Source: Cnuibacter physcomitrellae
GTDB taxonomy: Bacteria > Actinomycetota > Actinomycetes > Actinomycetales > Microbacteriaceae
Length of the DNA stretch: 64,000 nt
Direction: 5' to 3'
Assembly: GCF_014640535.1 (NCBI RefSeq)
Contig: NZ_BMHD01000002.1
Coordinates: forward strand, 240,843-304,842
The position numbers and the translations under genes are program-made. The notes below the pieces were generated by a model. The model ran no database searches, was not told the origin of the DNA, and was given only the letters and a program-made list of their open reading frames with translations. Positions 25,549 through 33,316 of this stretch are shown here, piece by piece (within the stretch, counting starts at the first letter, position 1; each line of letters begins with the position of its first letter).

Positions 25549-25684
25549 CGCCGGGCGGCTCGGCCTCGATGGCGGCGACCCGCCCGCCACGCGAGCTCCG
25601 CACCGACGCTCGGGTCATCGCCGGCACCGCGGACCGTGTCGCGCTGGTCGAGAGCGCCAAGCCCATCGCCCCGGGAAACGAGAA

Positions 25685-25704
25685 GGGCCGCCCGGAGGCG
25701 GCCC
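25685..25704 (-). terminator. Terminator of tRNA-Ala
   Basis: GGGCCGCC at 25685-25692 pairs with GGCGGCCC at 25697-25704; on the minus strand it follows the tRNA 3' end by 6 nt and is followed by a pyrimidine-rich TTCTCGTTT, a good intrinsic terminator. Confidence 0.8.
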
Positions 25705-25710
25705 TGTCGG

Positions 25711-25783
25711 TGGAGCTAAGGGGATTCGAACCCCTGACCTTCTCATTGCGAACGAGACGCGCTACCAACTGCGCCATAGCCCC
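25711..25783 (-). tRNA. tRNA-Ala (anticodon CGC)
   Basis: A 73-nt cloverleaf on the minus strand. The acceptor GGGGCTA pairs with TAGCTCC and contains the G3:U70 wobble that identifies alanine tRNA. D stem GCGC/GCGC with loop AGTTGGTA; anticodon loop TTCGCAA gives CGC; T arm AGGGG-TTCGAAT-CCCCT; discriminator A. CCA is not encoded, the next bases being CCG. Confidence 0.97.
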
Positions 25784-25819
25784 GCGGTCGCGTGCGCGAC
25801 AGCCCAAACAGTCTACGTC

Positions 25820-27154
25820 TCAACCGGGCCTCGACGCCAATCCGGGCTCCGACCGGGTGGCGAGGCGGCTCCCCCACCGGCCGAGGAGGAGCACGGACAC
25901 CGAGAGCAGCACGCTGCCGATGATCGCCAGAGGGAGGTCCATGAAGAACTGGAGCACCAGGAAGGGCGGGATGAACGCCAGCACCGCGGCGATCGCGATG
26001 ACGGATCGCGGTGGGGTGGGTCCCACCTCGCGCGGCGCCTCCCAGCGCCCGACGAGGAACGAGAGACCGTAGAGCGCCACCAGCGTCACCACGAAGAGCA
26101 CGGGGCGCGACCACCACCAGGCGGTGCTCGCCGGCGGCGGGCTGAGCGGCGGCACGAGGAGCATCAGGCCCGTGATCGCGAGGATGACGGGCAGGTGCCA
26201 GAGGTAGATCGTCATCAGGCGCGACCCGACGAGGAAGACGATCCCGCGCGCGACGTGGGTGTTCATGAGAGCCGCCAGCGCGGGCCGCAGCAACCGCAGG
26301 GCGCAGGTCTGCGAGATCGCGAGGGCGATCAGGGGCAGGGTGGGCGGGTTGAGGTTCGTCAGCATGTCGGGCGCGTAGGGGCCCCAGACGGTCATGGGCA
26401 CGAGGGTCGCGAAGGCGATGAGCCCGATGAGGGCGAGCGTCCACCATCGGCGGGCCGCGAACCAGCCGTCGGCGTACCAGAACCCGATCTGCTGCACGAG
26501 CAGCCAGACGAAGAACAGGTTGATGAGGCCGACCGACTGCACGCCGCTGGTGAAGCGGGCGACATCCACGAGGATCGCCCCGGCCAGCAGCACGACGAGG
26601 GTGGCCCGCGGGGCCGTCGCGTGCATCCGCACCATCACCGGCACCAATGACTGGCAGAGGATGTACGCGGCCAGGAACCAGAGCGGGGAGGCCGCTCCCT
26701 GCACGGCGACGTCGACGATGGCGGGATCGACGCCGAGCAGCCGCGCGCCGCCGATCACGACCGCGTAGAAGACGAAGAGCGGCAGCGCCGGCTGAGCCAG
26801 GCGCAGCACACGGCTGCGGACGTACTCCCCCGCCGTACCGCCGCGCCGCGTCAGACTGCGCCACGCGGTGAGGGAGGCGAAGCCGCCGACCACGAAGAAC
26901 AGCGGCATGATCTGCCCCACCCACGTGACCGGAGCGAACCACCACTGGGCCTCGAGCGGTCGCGAGATCTCGAGCGCGCCATCCGGCCCGAATCCCACCC
27001 CCACCATGAGCAGATGGATGAGGACGACGAGCAGCACGCAGAAGACACGGGCGAGGTCGAGGGTCAGATCGCGCTTCGACAGGTCGATCGACGAGGCGGC
27101 GGAGGCGACCTTCGTCGGGCGGCTCGGCACGGTCGGCGGGGCGGCGTCGTCCAT
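25820..27154 (-). CDS. Acyltransferase 3 (OafA/NodX-like) integral membrane protein
   Basis: A 444-residue membrane protein with about 10-11 hydrophobic segments. The first segment contains LDLARVFCVLLVVLIHLLMV with the conserved acyltransferase-3 R and the H after the helix start. MPLFFVVGGFASLTAWRS follows, and ASPLWFLAAYILCQSLVP is the third family block. These proteins transfer acyl groups to sugars, cell-wall polymers or lipids at the membrane. A TAGGAT box 6 nt before the ATG predicts a leaderless mRNA. The neighbouring near-palindrome C separates it from the sepX-like gene. Confidence 0.88.
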   Translation of the reverse strand: MDDAAPPTVPSRPTKVASAASSIDLSKRDLTLDLARVFCVLLVVLIHLLMVGVGFGPDGALEISRPLEAQWWFAPVTWVGQIMPLFFVVGGFASLTAWRSLTRRGGTAGEYVRSRVLRLAQPALPLFVFYAVVIGGARLLGVDPAIVDVAVQGAASPLWFLAAYILCQSLVPVMVRMHATAPRATLVVLLAGAILVDVARFTSGVQSVGLINLFFVWLLVQQIGFWYADGWFAARRWWTLALIGLIAFATLVPMTVWGPYAPDMLTNLNPPTLPLIALAISQTCALRLLRPALAALMNTHVARGIVFLVGSRLMTIYLWHLPVILAITGLMLLVPPLSPPPASTAWWWSRPVLFVVTLVALYGLSFLVGRWEAPREVGPTPPRSVIAIAAVLAFIPPFLVLQFFMDLPLAIIGSVLLSVSVLLLGRWGSRLATRSEPGLASRPG

Positions 27155-27160
27155 GCCCTC

Positions 27161-27166
27161 ATCCTA
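27161..27166 (-). promoter_or_regulatory. -10 box of acyltransferase gene (leaderless)
   Basis: TAGGAT on the minus strand, 6 nt before the ATG at 27154. Confidence 0.5.
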
Positions 27167-27191
27167 TGAGGGCGTGTTCCTCGCCCACGTG

Positions 27192-27253
27192 TCGCCATGC
27201 TGAGGTGGTCTCGCCACGTCGATCGGTGTGGCGAGACCACCTGAGCATGGCGA
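27192..27253. repeat. Long near-palindrome C (26-bp arms, one mismatch)
   Basis: Arms at 27192-27217 and 27228-27253 are reverse complements over 26 nt with a single mismatch, around a 10-nt loop. It lies between two genes on the same (minus) strand, after the sepX-like stop codon and upstream of the acyltransferase promoter, so unlike the other long palindromes it is not between convergent genes. Confidence 0.9.
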
Positions 27254-27286
27254 GAGACGAGGGAAGGGCGATGCTGCCCAGCGGGA

Positions 27287-28243
27287 TCAGCCGGCGCGGC
27301 GGCGGGCGAGGATCTCGTTGAGGTCGAGCTCGGGCCGGACGTCGTCGACGATGCCCATGCGGGCGAACCGCGACGGAGCGGTCCGCGCCGGACGCTCGAC
27401 CGGAGCGACGGGCGCCGCCTCGGGCTCGATCGACTCGACCTCCGCCGTCGCCTCCTCCGCGGCGGCCTCCTCCGCCTCGAGGCGGCTTCGGAGGGCGTCC
27501 TCCGCGGCGGCAGCGGCCCGCAGCAGCGTCTCCTGGTGGTCGATGCGCTTCGCCGGCGCCGCCGATGCCGGGGCGGGCTCGGCGACCGGAGCGGGCGGAG
27601 CCTCGACCGCGACGGCGGCCTCGACGTCGGCGAGGTAGCGCGGCTTCGGCAGGGCGATCGGCGTCCAGGTCGACCGGGGCTCCTCGATCTCGGGGAGGAC
27701 GAGCTCGGGCATCGGCTCGTCGGCCACGTCGTCGTAGACGTCGGCCATGGTCACGGGGGCCGTGGACGAGGCGGGAGCCGGAAGGCGCAGACGCCGGCCG
27801 GCCCGCGAGAGACGGGCGAGCACGACGATGCTGAGCACGCCGACGACCGTGCCGACCACCGCGACGGCCCAGGCGCCGGTGTAGACGGCCTGCATGCTGC
27901 CCAGCACGGAGCAGCTCAGCGAGATCACCAGCACGAGGCTCGCGACGGCGCGGGTGCGGCGAAGCCGATCGGCTGCTCTGATCGCCGCGGGCACGGCCTC
28001 CGCCTCCGCGCGCTTGAGCAGCCGCTGCTGCTCGTGCACGGTGCGGGCGTTCACCTCGAGCCGGACCTCGTCGGGCATCTCCGACGTCTCGGCGAGGATG
28101 CGCAGCGTCTGCTGCAGGCGGACGGCGTTGCGCTCGGTGGCGAGGTACTGCCGACTCCGGAACCAGGAGGGCAGCAGGTACACCAGCCACAGCACGGCAG
28201 CGAGGGCGATGACGAGTCCGCCTCCCAGCCAGTCCGTGCTCAT
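27287..28243 (-). CDS. SepX/GlpR-like actinobacterial division-associated membrane protein
   Basis: A 318-residue protein with an N-terminal transmembrane helix (GGLVIALAAVLWLVYLLPSW), a cytoplasmic helical segment (SRQYLATERNAVRLQQTLRI), two further hydrophobic helices at about residues 100-145, and a long acidic Pro/Ala-rich cytoplasmic tail ending in DVRPELDLNEILARRRAG. This layout matches SepX (Streptomyces) and GlpR (Corynebacterium), which stabilise the divisome and bind the Glp/Wag31 network. Its ATG overlaps the histidine-kinase stop by four nt, so it is the last gene of a coupled response-regulator/kinase/sepX operon. The nearby galU and rimJ genes fit the conserved locus. Identification rests on topology and context. 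Confidence 0.7.
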   Translation of the reverse strand: MSTDWLGGGLVIALAAVLWLVYLLPSWFRSRQYLATERNAVRLQQTLRILAETSEMPDEVRLEVNARTVHEQQRLLKRAEAEAVPAAIRAADRLRRTRAVASLVLVISLSCSVLGSMQAVYTGAWAVAVVGTVVGVLSIVVLARLSRAGRRLRLPAPASSTAPVTMADVYDDVADEPMPELVLPEIEEPRSTWTPIALPKPRYLADVEAAVAVEAPPAPVAEPAPASAAPAKRIDHQETLLRAAAAAEDALRSRLEAEEAAAEEATAEVESIEPEAAPVAPVERPARTAPSRFARMGIVDDVRPELDLNEILARRRAG

Positions 28244-29781
28244 GCCGACAACGGTATGGCCGATCCGGTGCTGTTCTCATGACCTCCGGGCGCGTGTCGA
28301 GGAAGCGCATCCGGAGAAGCGGGCAGCAGGACGACGAGGCGGGCTCCCGCCGCCGTCGTGTCGGCGGCGACGGAACCGCCGTGGGCCTCCACGATGGACC
28401 GGACGATGGCCAGCCCGAGGCCCGTGCTGCCGGCTCTGCGCGACCTCGAGCCGTCTCCCCGCACGAACCGTTCGAACAGCTCGGGGACGAGCTCGGCCGG
28501 GAAGCCGGGACCGTCGTCGGCCACGGTCAGCTGCACCCGGGCGCGGCCGTCCACCGGCTCGACGGTCGTCGTCACCGTGGTGCCGGAGGGCGTGTGCACC
28601 ATCGCGTTCGAGAGCAGGTTCGCCACGACCTGGTGCAGTCGTTCGTGGTCTCCGCGGACGAGCACCGGCTCGTCGGGCACGTCGGCCGCCCATTCGTGGT
28701 CGGGCGAGGCCGCGCGGGCGTCGCTCACGGCGTTAGCGACCACCTCGGCGAGGTCGACGTCGTCGATCCGGAGGTCCTGCCCCTCGTCGAGGCGGGCGAG
28801 CAGCAGCAGGTCGTCGACGAGCGAGCCCATCCGGCTCGCCTCCGCCTCGATGCGCTGGAGCGAGTACTCGGTGAGCTCGGGCAGCTCGCCGCTCTCCTGG
28901 CGGGTGAGCTCGGCGTATCCGCGGATGGCCGCCAGCGGAGTGCGCAGCTCGTGGCTGGCGTCGGTGACGAAGCGGCGCATCCGGCGGTCGGTCTCGGCCC
29001 GCACCACGAACGCGCGGTCGACGTTGTCGATCATCAGGTTGAGCGCGGCGCCCACCTGCCCCACCTCGGTGCGGGCGTCGGTGTCGACCGCGTCGACGCG
29101 CTGCGCGATCGAGACGTCGCCGCTGGCGAGGGGCAGCGCCGCGACGCTCGCGGCGGTCTCCGCGACACGGTCGAGCGGCCTCAGCGCGAGCCGCACCACC
29201 ACCAGCACGCCGACGACGATCACGAGCAGCGCGAGCACCGCGAGCAGCACGATCACGACGGTCTGCTGCGTGACCGCGGCCTGCGCGACGCCGAGCGAGA
29301 TCCCGGCGACGAGGGTCGAGCCGTCGTCGCGGGTCGTCACGTCGATCCGGTAGTCGCCGAGCCCCGGCACGTCGACCGTCCGCCGCCCGTCGCCCTGATC
29401 CGCGGCCGCCTGCACCGCGTCGGCCGCCGCGGGGCCCAGGGCGGTCGCGTCGGCGTCGGTGAACGAGGCCGACTCCACCACCGAGCCGCCGTCGAGGTAG
29501 GCGATGATCGTGCCCGGCCCGAGCCCGACGTACGAGGTCATCGGCTTGGAGTAGCCCGGTCCGCCGTGGCCGCCGGGACCGAACTTGTCGACGGAGTGCT
29601 CGAGCGCCGCCGCCGAGCCGGTGAGCTGGCTGTCGACCACCGTCGTCACGGACGAGCTCAGCGTGGCCACGTAGCCCGCACCGATCGCGGCCAGCACCGC
29701 GGCCACCACGACGGTCACGCCGATGGTGATCCTCGCGCGGAGCGTCAGCGGCGCCCGCCCGCGGGCCGTCGCACCGGTCAC
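28240..29781 (-). CDS. Two-component sensor histidine kinase
   Basis: A 513-residue membrane kinase. Transmembrane helix 1 is at about residues 17-40 (ITIGVTVVVAAVLAAIGAGY), an extracytoplasmic sensor of about 130 residues follows, then helix 2 (VIVLLAVLALLVIVVGVLVV) and a HAMP linker. The phospho-acceptor motif is FVTDASHELRTPLAAIRGY; the ATP-binding domain has NLLSNAMVHT, DDGPGFP and GLGLAIV boxes. It is of the MprB/TcrY-like EnvZ class. The GTG start overlaps the response-regulator stop (GTGA) and its own stop overlaps the sepX-like ATG. The signal is unknown. Confidence 0.93.
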   Translation of the reverse strand: MTGATARGRAPLTLRARITIGVTVVVAAVLAAIGAGYVATLSSSVTTVVDSQLTGSAAALEHSVDKFGPGGHGGPGYSKPMTSYVGLGPGTIIAYLDGGSVVESASFTDADATALGPAAADAVQAAADQGDGRRTVDVPGLGDYRIDVTTRDDGSTLVAGISLGVAQAAVTQQTVVIVLLAVLALLVIVVGVLVVVRLALRPLDRVAETAASVAALPLASGDVSIAQRVDAVDTDARTEVGQVGAALNLMIDNVDRAFVVRAETDRRMRRFVTDASHELRTPLAAIRGYAELTRQESGELPELTEYSLQRIEAEASRMGSLVDDLLLLARLDEGQDLRIDDVDLAEVVANAVSDARAASPDHEWAADVPDEPVLVRGDHERLHQVVANLLSNAMVHTPSGTTVTTTVEPVDGRARVQLTVADDGPGFPAELVPELFERFVRGDGSRSRRAGSTGLGLAIVRSIVEAHGGSVAADTTAAGARLVVLLPASPDALPRHAPGGHENSTGSAIPLSA

Positions 29782-30566
29782 GTCGTGGCTCGGAGCACGT
29801 ATCCCACACCCCGGACGGTGTGGATCATCTTCGGCCGGCCGAGGTCGATCTTCTTGCGGAGATACGACACGTAGAGGTCGACGATGCTCGCCTTGCCCGC
29901 GAAGTCGTAGTTCCACACCCGGTCGAGGATCTGCGCACGGGTCAGCACCCGCCGGGGGTTGCGCATGAAGTAGCGCAGCAGCTCGAACTCGGTCGTGGTG
30001 AGGGAGATCTGATCGCCGCCCCGGATCACCTCGTAGCTCGCCTCGTCCAGCACGAGGTCGCCCACCTCGATGCGGGTGACCTCGAACGGCTCCGCCTGGG
30101 CCGTCCGTCTGAGCAGGCCCCTGAGCCGGGCGACCAGCTCCTCGAGGCTGAACGGCTTCGTCATGTAGTCGTCGCCGCCCGCGGTGAGCCCGACGATCCG
30201 GTCGTCGATCGAGTCGCGCGCGGTGAGGAACAGCGTCGGGGTCGAGTCGCCGCTCTCGCGCAGCTGGCGCAGGATCGACACCCCGTCGATGTCGGGGAGC
30301 ATGATGTCGAGCACGATGAGGTCGGGTCGCGCCTCGGCGAACAGCGAGAGCGCCTCCCTGCCGTCGGCGGCGACGTCGACGATCCAGCCCTCGTAGCCGA
30401 GGGCCAGGCTCACGAGGTTGGTGAGGACCGGCTCGTCGTCGACGAGCAGCACCCTGATCGGGCTGCCGTCGGGGCGGCGGATGCGCGGCAGCTTCGCCAG
30501 CACGGCTCGCCGCTTGCCCGGATCCGGCAGGGTGCCGGCGGACTCGGAGGGCGGCGGGATCGTCAC
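29778..30566 (-). CDS. OmpR-family response regulator
   Basis: A 262-residue regulator if started at the GTG at 30566; an in-frame ATG at 30617 would add 17 residues. The receiver domain has VLLVDDEPV, phospho-acceptor Asp in LIVLDIMLPD, and the KPF switch motif. The winged-helix output domain includes TTTEFELLRYFMRNPRRVLT and VDLYVSYLRKKID, closest to MtrA/MprA/TcrX-type regulators. GATAAT lies 6 nt before the GTG, a leaderless signature. It forms a coupled operon with the kinase and the sepX-like gene. Confidence 0.92.
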   Translation of the reverse strand: MTIPPPSESAGTLPDPGKRRAVLAKLPRIRRPDGSPIRVLLVDDEPVLTNLVSLALGYEGWIVDVAADGREALSLFAEARPDLIVLDIMLPDIDGVSILRQLRESGDSTPTLFLTARDSIDDRIVGLTAGGDDYMTKPFSLEELVARLRGLLRRTAQAEPFEVTRIEVGDLVLDEASYEVIRGGDQISLTTTEFELLRYFMRNPRRVLTRAQILDRVWNYDFAGKASIVDLYVSYLRKKIDLGRPKMIHTVRGVGYVLRATT

Positions 30567-30572
30567 CCCCCG

Positions 30573-30578
30573 ATTATC
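30573..30578 (-). promoter_or_regulatory. -10 box of response regulator operon (leaderless)
   Basis: GATAAT on the minus strand, 6 nt before the GTG at 30566; this is what favours the shorter start. Confidence 0.5.
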
Positions 30579-30651
30579 GGACAGCGGCGCGGGGGCCCAC
30601 CGAGTCGGGTCGGGCATTCATGGAGACCTCAAATGTTCTCTGATCGACCGC

Positions 30652-31308
30652 TCAGCGGCGCGGGTCGATCGGAAGCTGCTGGGCGGCCGCGGCGCGCTCG
30701 GCCTCCGGCACGGAGCCCTCCCCCGCCGGCACGTCGCCCGTCTTCCACCGCTTCAGCACCCCGCCGGCGAGCTCCTCCCGGACCAGGGCGAAGCAGAAGT
30801 GGTCGCGCCAGTCGCCGTTGATGTGGATGTAGCGGCGCCGGAGTCCCTCGTAGCGGAAGCCGAGCTTCTCGACGACACGCAGGCTGGGGCCGTTCTCCGG
30901 GCGGATGCAGATCTCGACCCGGTGCAGTCCCACCGAGTAGAAGCAGTAGTCCGTCGCGAGCGCGACGCCCGTCGGCGTGATGCCCTTCCCGGCGAAGCGC
31001 TCGGAGACCCAGTACCCGATGCTGGCCGAGGCGACGGATCCGTAGCTGATCGACGACACGTTCAGCTGGCCGGCCAGCTCGCCCTCCCACTCGAGCACGA
31101 AGGGCAGCCCGAGCCCCGCCCGCGCGTTGGCGAGCAGCGATCGGATGCTCGTGCGGGTGTCGAAGGACGACGGCCCGTGAGGGCTGGTCGCCTCCCACGT
31201 GCGCAGCCACGACCGATTCTCCACCAGCTCGCGCTCCAGCGGACGGGCGTCGCGCACGCGGATGGGACGGATCGAGATGGGGCCGTCGCTCAGGGTCGGT
31301 ATGAACAT
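30652..31308 (-). CDS. rimJ: RimJ/RimL-like GNAT acetyltransferase
   Basis: A 218-residue GNAT protein of the RimJ type: SIRPIRVRDARPLEREL at the start, ASIGYWVSERFAGKGITPTG as the acetyl-CoA loop, LHRVEICIRPENGPSLRVVE and KLGFRYEGLRRRYIHINGDW. RimJ acetylates the N-terminal Ala of ribosomal protein S5, and close relatives acetylate other proteins. It lies between galU and the two-component operon, as in the galU-glp-rimJ-glpR order of Corynebacteria, except that no glp/moeA-like gene is present here. TAGTGT lies 7 nt before the ATG. Confidence 0.85.
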   Translation of the reverse strand: MFIPTLSDGPISIRPIRVRDARPLERELVENRSWLRTWEATSPHGPSSFDTRTSIRSLLANARAGLGLPFVLEWEGELAGQLNVSSISYGSVASASIGYWVSERFAGKGITPTGVALATDYCFYSVGLHRVEICIRPENGPSLRVVEKLGFRYEGLRRRYIHINGDWRDHFCFALVREELAGGVLKRWKTGDVPAGEGSVPEAERAAAAQQLPIDPRR

Positions 31309-31315
31309 CGCTCGA

Positions 31316-31321
31316 ACACTA
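31316..31321 (-). promoter_or_regulatory. -10 box of rimJ-like gene (leaderless)
   Basis: TAGTGT on the minus strand, 7 nt before the ATG at 31308. Confidence 0.5.
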
Positions 31322-31362
31322 CCGCGTCGTGGTTCGGATGCCGGGGCTCCAGCCGCCCGGTT

Positions 31363-32253
31363 CTACAGACCGGCGACGAAGTCCTTCAGCCAGGGGCGGA
31401 GGTCGGGGCCCAGGTCCGAGCGGTCCGTCGCGAGCTGCACGATGGCCTTGATGTAGTCGAGCTTGTCGCCGGTGTCGTATCGGCGGCCTCGGAACACCAC
31501 GCCGTAGACGCCGCCCGCGATCGAGTCGTCGTCGGCCAGGGTGAGCAGCGCATCCGTCAGCTGGATCTCGCCGCCCTTGCCCGGGGGCGTCTTCTCGAGG
31601 ATGTCGAACACCTCGGGCTGGAGGACGTATCGGCCGATCACGGCGAGGTTGGACGGCTGGGACCCCTGCTCGGGCTTCTCGACGAGCCCGGTGACCTTGA
31701 CCACGTCGTCCTCGTCGGTGGCCTCGACGGAGGCGACTCCGTAGAGGTGCGTCATCGACGGGTCGACCTCCATGAGGGCGATGACCGTGGCTCCCTTGGC
31801 CTCCGTCACCTCGAGCATGCGCTTCAGCAGCTCGTCGCGGGCGTCGATGATGTCGTCGCCGAGCAGCACCGCGAACGGCTCGTTCCCCACGTGCATGCGA
31901 GCGCGCAGGACGGCGTGGCCGAGTCCGAGCGGATCACCTTGCCGCACGTAGTGCATGTCGGCGAGCGCGGTCGACTCGTTGACCACGCGGAGCATCTCGC
32001 CCTTCCCCTTCTGCTCCAGGGTGGACTCCAGCTCGTAGACGCGGTCGAAGTGGTTGTCGATCGCCGTCTTGTTGCGGCCGGTCACCACGAGCACGTCGGA
32101 CAGACCCGCGTCGACGGCCTCCTCGACCACGTACTGGATCGCCGGCTTGTCGACGACGGGCAGCATCTCCTTGGGCATCGCCTTCGTCGCCGGCAGGAAC
32201 CGGGTGCCGAGGCCCGCCGCGGGGATGACCGCCTTGCTGAGTGGTTTCGCCAT
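31363..32253 (-). CDS. galU: UTP-glucose-1-phosphate uridylyltransferase
   Basis: A 296-residue nucleotidyltransferase making UDP-glucose from UTP and glucose-1-phosphate, for cell-wall and exopolysaccharide precursors. The N-terminal nucleotide loop is AVIPAAGLGTRFLPATKAMP, followed by KEMLPVVDKPAIQYVVEEA, the GalU signature. FAVLLGDDIID is the metal-binding Asp motif and GLVEKPE the catalytic Lys/Glu region. The ATG at 32253 fits the family length; TACGCT lies 7 nt upstream. It is divergent from the 5-formyl-THF cyclo-ligase across 85 bp. Confidence 0.96.
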   Translation of the reverse strand: MAKPLSKAVIPAAGLGTRFLPATKAMPKEMLPVVDKPAIQYVVEEAVDAGLSDVLVVTGRNKTAIDNHFDRVYELESTLEQKGKGEMLRVVNESTALADMHYVRQGDPLGLGHAVLRARMHVGNEPFAVLLGDDIIDARDELLKRMLEVTEAKGATVIALMEVDPSMTHLYGVASVEATDEDDVVKVTGLVEKPEQGSQPSNLAVIGRYVLQPEVFDILEKTPPGKGGEIQLTDALLTLADDDSIAGGVYGVVFRGRRYDTGDKLDYIKAIVQLATDRSDLGPDLRPWLKDFVAGL

Positions 32254-32260
32254 GCGATCC

Positions 32261-32331
32261 AGCGTATCGACGTTGCGGCGCGGGAGGAGGGCCCTTGCGG
32301 AAACACCCGTGTCACACAGCGCGCCTAGACT
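32261..32331. promoter_or_regulatory. Divergent leaderless promoters of galU and the cyclo-ligase gene
   Basis: On the minus strand TACGCT (32261-32266) ends 7 nt before the galU ATG. On the plus strand TAGACT (32326-32331) ends 7 nt before the cyclo-ligase ATG at 32339. Both mRNAs are therefore predicted to begin at or next to their start codons. Confidence 0.6.
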
Positions 32332-32338
32332 CTCCGGT

Positions 32339-32923
32339 ATGACGGCAGACGTCACCGATACCAAGCGCGCACTGCGCGCGGAGCTCCGCGAGCGACGACG
32401 CACGCGGACGTCGAAGCAGGTCGAGGAGGCCACGGAGGGCCTCACCCGGAATCTGGTCGCCGTCGCCGAGACCTACGGGGCGAGGACCATCGCGTCCTAT
32501 CTCTCCTCGCCCACCGAGCCGAACACGCGTCCGTTCCTCAACTGGGCCGTCGCGGGCGGGCGTCGGGTGCTCCTCCCCATCGGCCGCACCGACGGCCTGC
32601 TCGACTGGACCGAGGGCGACGGCGAGTCCGAGACGGAGGGCCTCCATGGCGTGCCGGAGGCCGTGGGCGAGATCCTGGGCCCGATCGCCATCAACGACGC
32701 CGACCTGATCGTGGTGCCGGCGTCCGCCGTCGACGGCCGCGGCATCCGCATGGGCTGGGGGCGCGGCTACTTCGACCGCACCCTCGGGTCGATGGAGCGC
32801 TGTCCTCCCGTTTTTGCGCTCGTGTACGACGATGAGATCCTTGACGAGGTCCCGCGGGAGGTGCATGACGCTCCGGTCGACGGGGCCGTCACCCCCACCA
32901 GGATCGTGCGCTTCACGCACTGA
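32339..32923 (+). CDS. 5-formyltetrahydrofolate cyclo-ligase
   Basis: A 194-residue enzyme converting 5-formyl-THF to 5,10-methenyl-THF with ATP, recycling a folate storage form. Family motifs: TKRALRAELRERRRTRT at the N-terminus, LPIGRTDGLLDW, and the hallmark GRGIRMGWGRGYFDRTLG nucleotide/folate loop. VPREVHDAPVD precedes the C-terminus. It is the first of three plus-strand genes (cyclo-ligase, fmdB-like, mscL), and the same order is widespread in actinobacteria. Confidence 0.94.
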   Translation: MTADVTDTKRALRAELRERRRTRTSKQVEEATEGLTRNLVAVAETYGARTIASYLSSPTEPNTRPFLNWAVAGGRRVLLPIGRTDGLLDWTEGDGESETEGLHGVPEAVGEILGPIAINDADLIVVPASAVDGRGIRMGWGRGYFDRTLGSMERCPPVFALVYDDEILDEVPREVHDAPVDGAVTPTRIVRFTH

Positions 32924-32942
32924 ACGCCCGCGGAGACCAGCC

Positions 32943-33293
32943 GTGCCCACGTATTCGTATCGCTGCACCGAGTGCGGCAACGCCTTCGACATCCAGCAGT
33001 CCTTCACCGACGACAGCCTCACGGAGTGCCCCGCCTGCGGTGGCCGCTTGCGCAAGGTCTTCAGCCCGGTGGGCGTGACCTTCAACGGATCGGGCTTCTA
33101 CCGGACCGACTCGCGGAGCTCCTCGTCGAAGGGCTCGTCGTCGAGCGGCTCGTCGTCGGGGTCCGACTCGGGCTCGAGCTCGTCGTCGTCCACCTCCGGC
33201 TCGAGCTCCTCCACGAGCGGGTCGTCCGCCAGCGGATCGTCGTCCTCGAGCGGGTCGTCCTCGAGCGGCAGCGGGTCGTCCTCCGCTTCCTGA
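32943..33293 (+). CDS. FmdB-family zinc-ribbon protein with Ser-rich tail
   Basis: A 116-residue protein. The first 55 residues form a small zinc ribbon with CTEC and CPAC knuckles (PTYSYRCTECGNAFD, TECPACGGRLRK). The remainder is almost purely Ser with Gly/Thr spacing and is probably disordered. The GTG at 32943 follows GGAGA. FmdB proteins were linked to formamidase/amidase regulation, but their function is mostly unknown. It lies 19 nt after the cyclo-ligase stop and 23 nt before mscL. Confidence 0.9.
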   Translation: MPTYSYRCTECGNAFDIQQSFTDDSLTECPACGGRLRKVFSPVGVTFNGSGFYRTDSRSSSSKGSSSSGSSSGSDSGSSSSSSTSGSSSSTSGSSASGSSSSSGSSSSGSGSSSAS

Positions 33294-33303
33294 CGGGGCT
33301 CCG

Positions 33304-33309
33304 TAGGCT
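33304..33309 (+). promoter_or_regulatory. -10 box of mscL (leaderless)
   Basis: TAGGCT ends 7 nt before the mscL ATG at 33317; it gives mscL an own start in addition to read-through from fmdB. Confidence 0.55.
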
Positions 33310-33316
33310 GGATCCC

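Noticed and set aside
33110-33290. Ser-codon-rich DNA as a possible microsatellite or CRISPR-like repeat
   Set aside because: It is the low-complexity Ser-rich tail of the FmdB-like protein. Units vary in length and sequence, with no direct repeat plus spacer structure.
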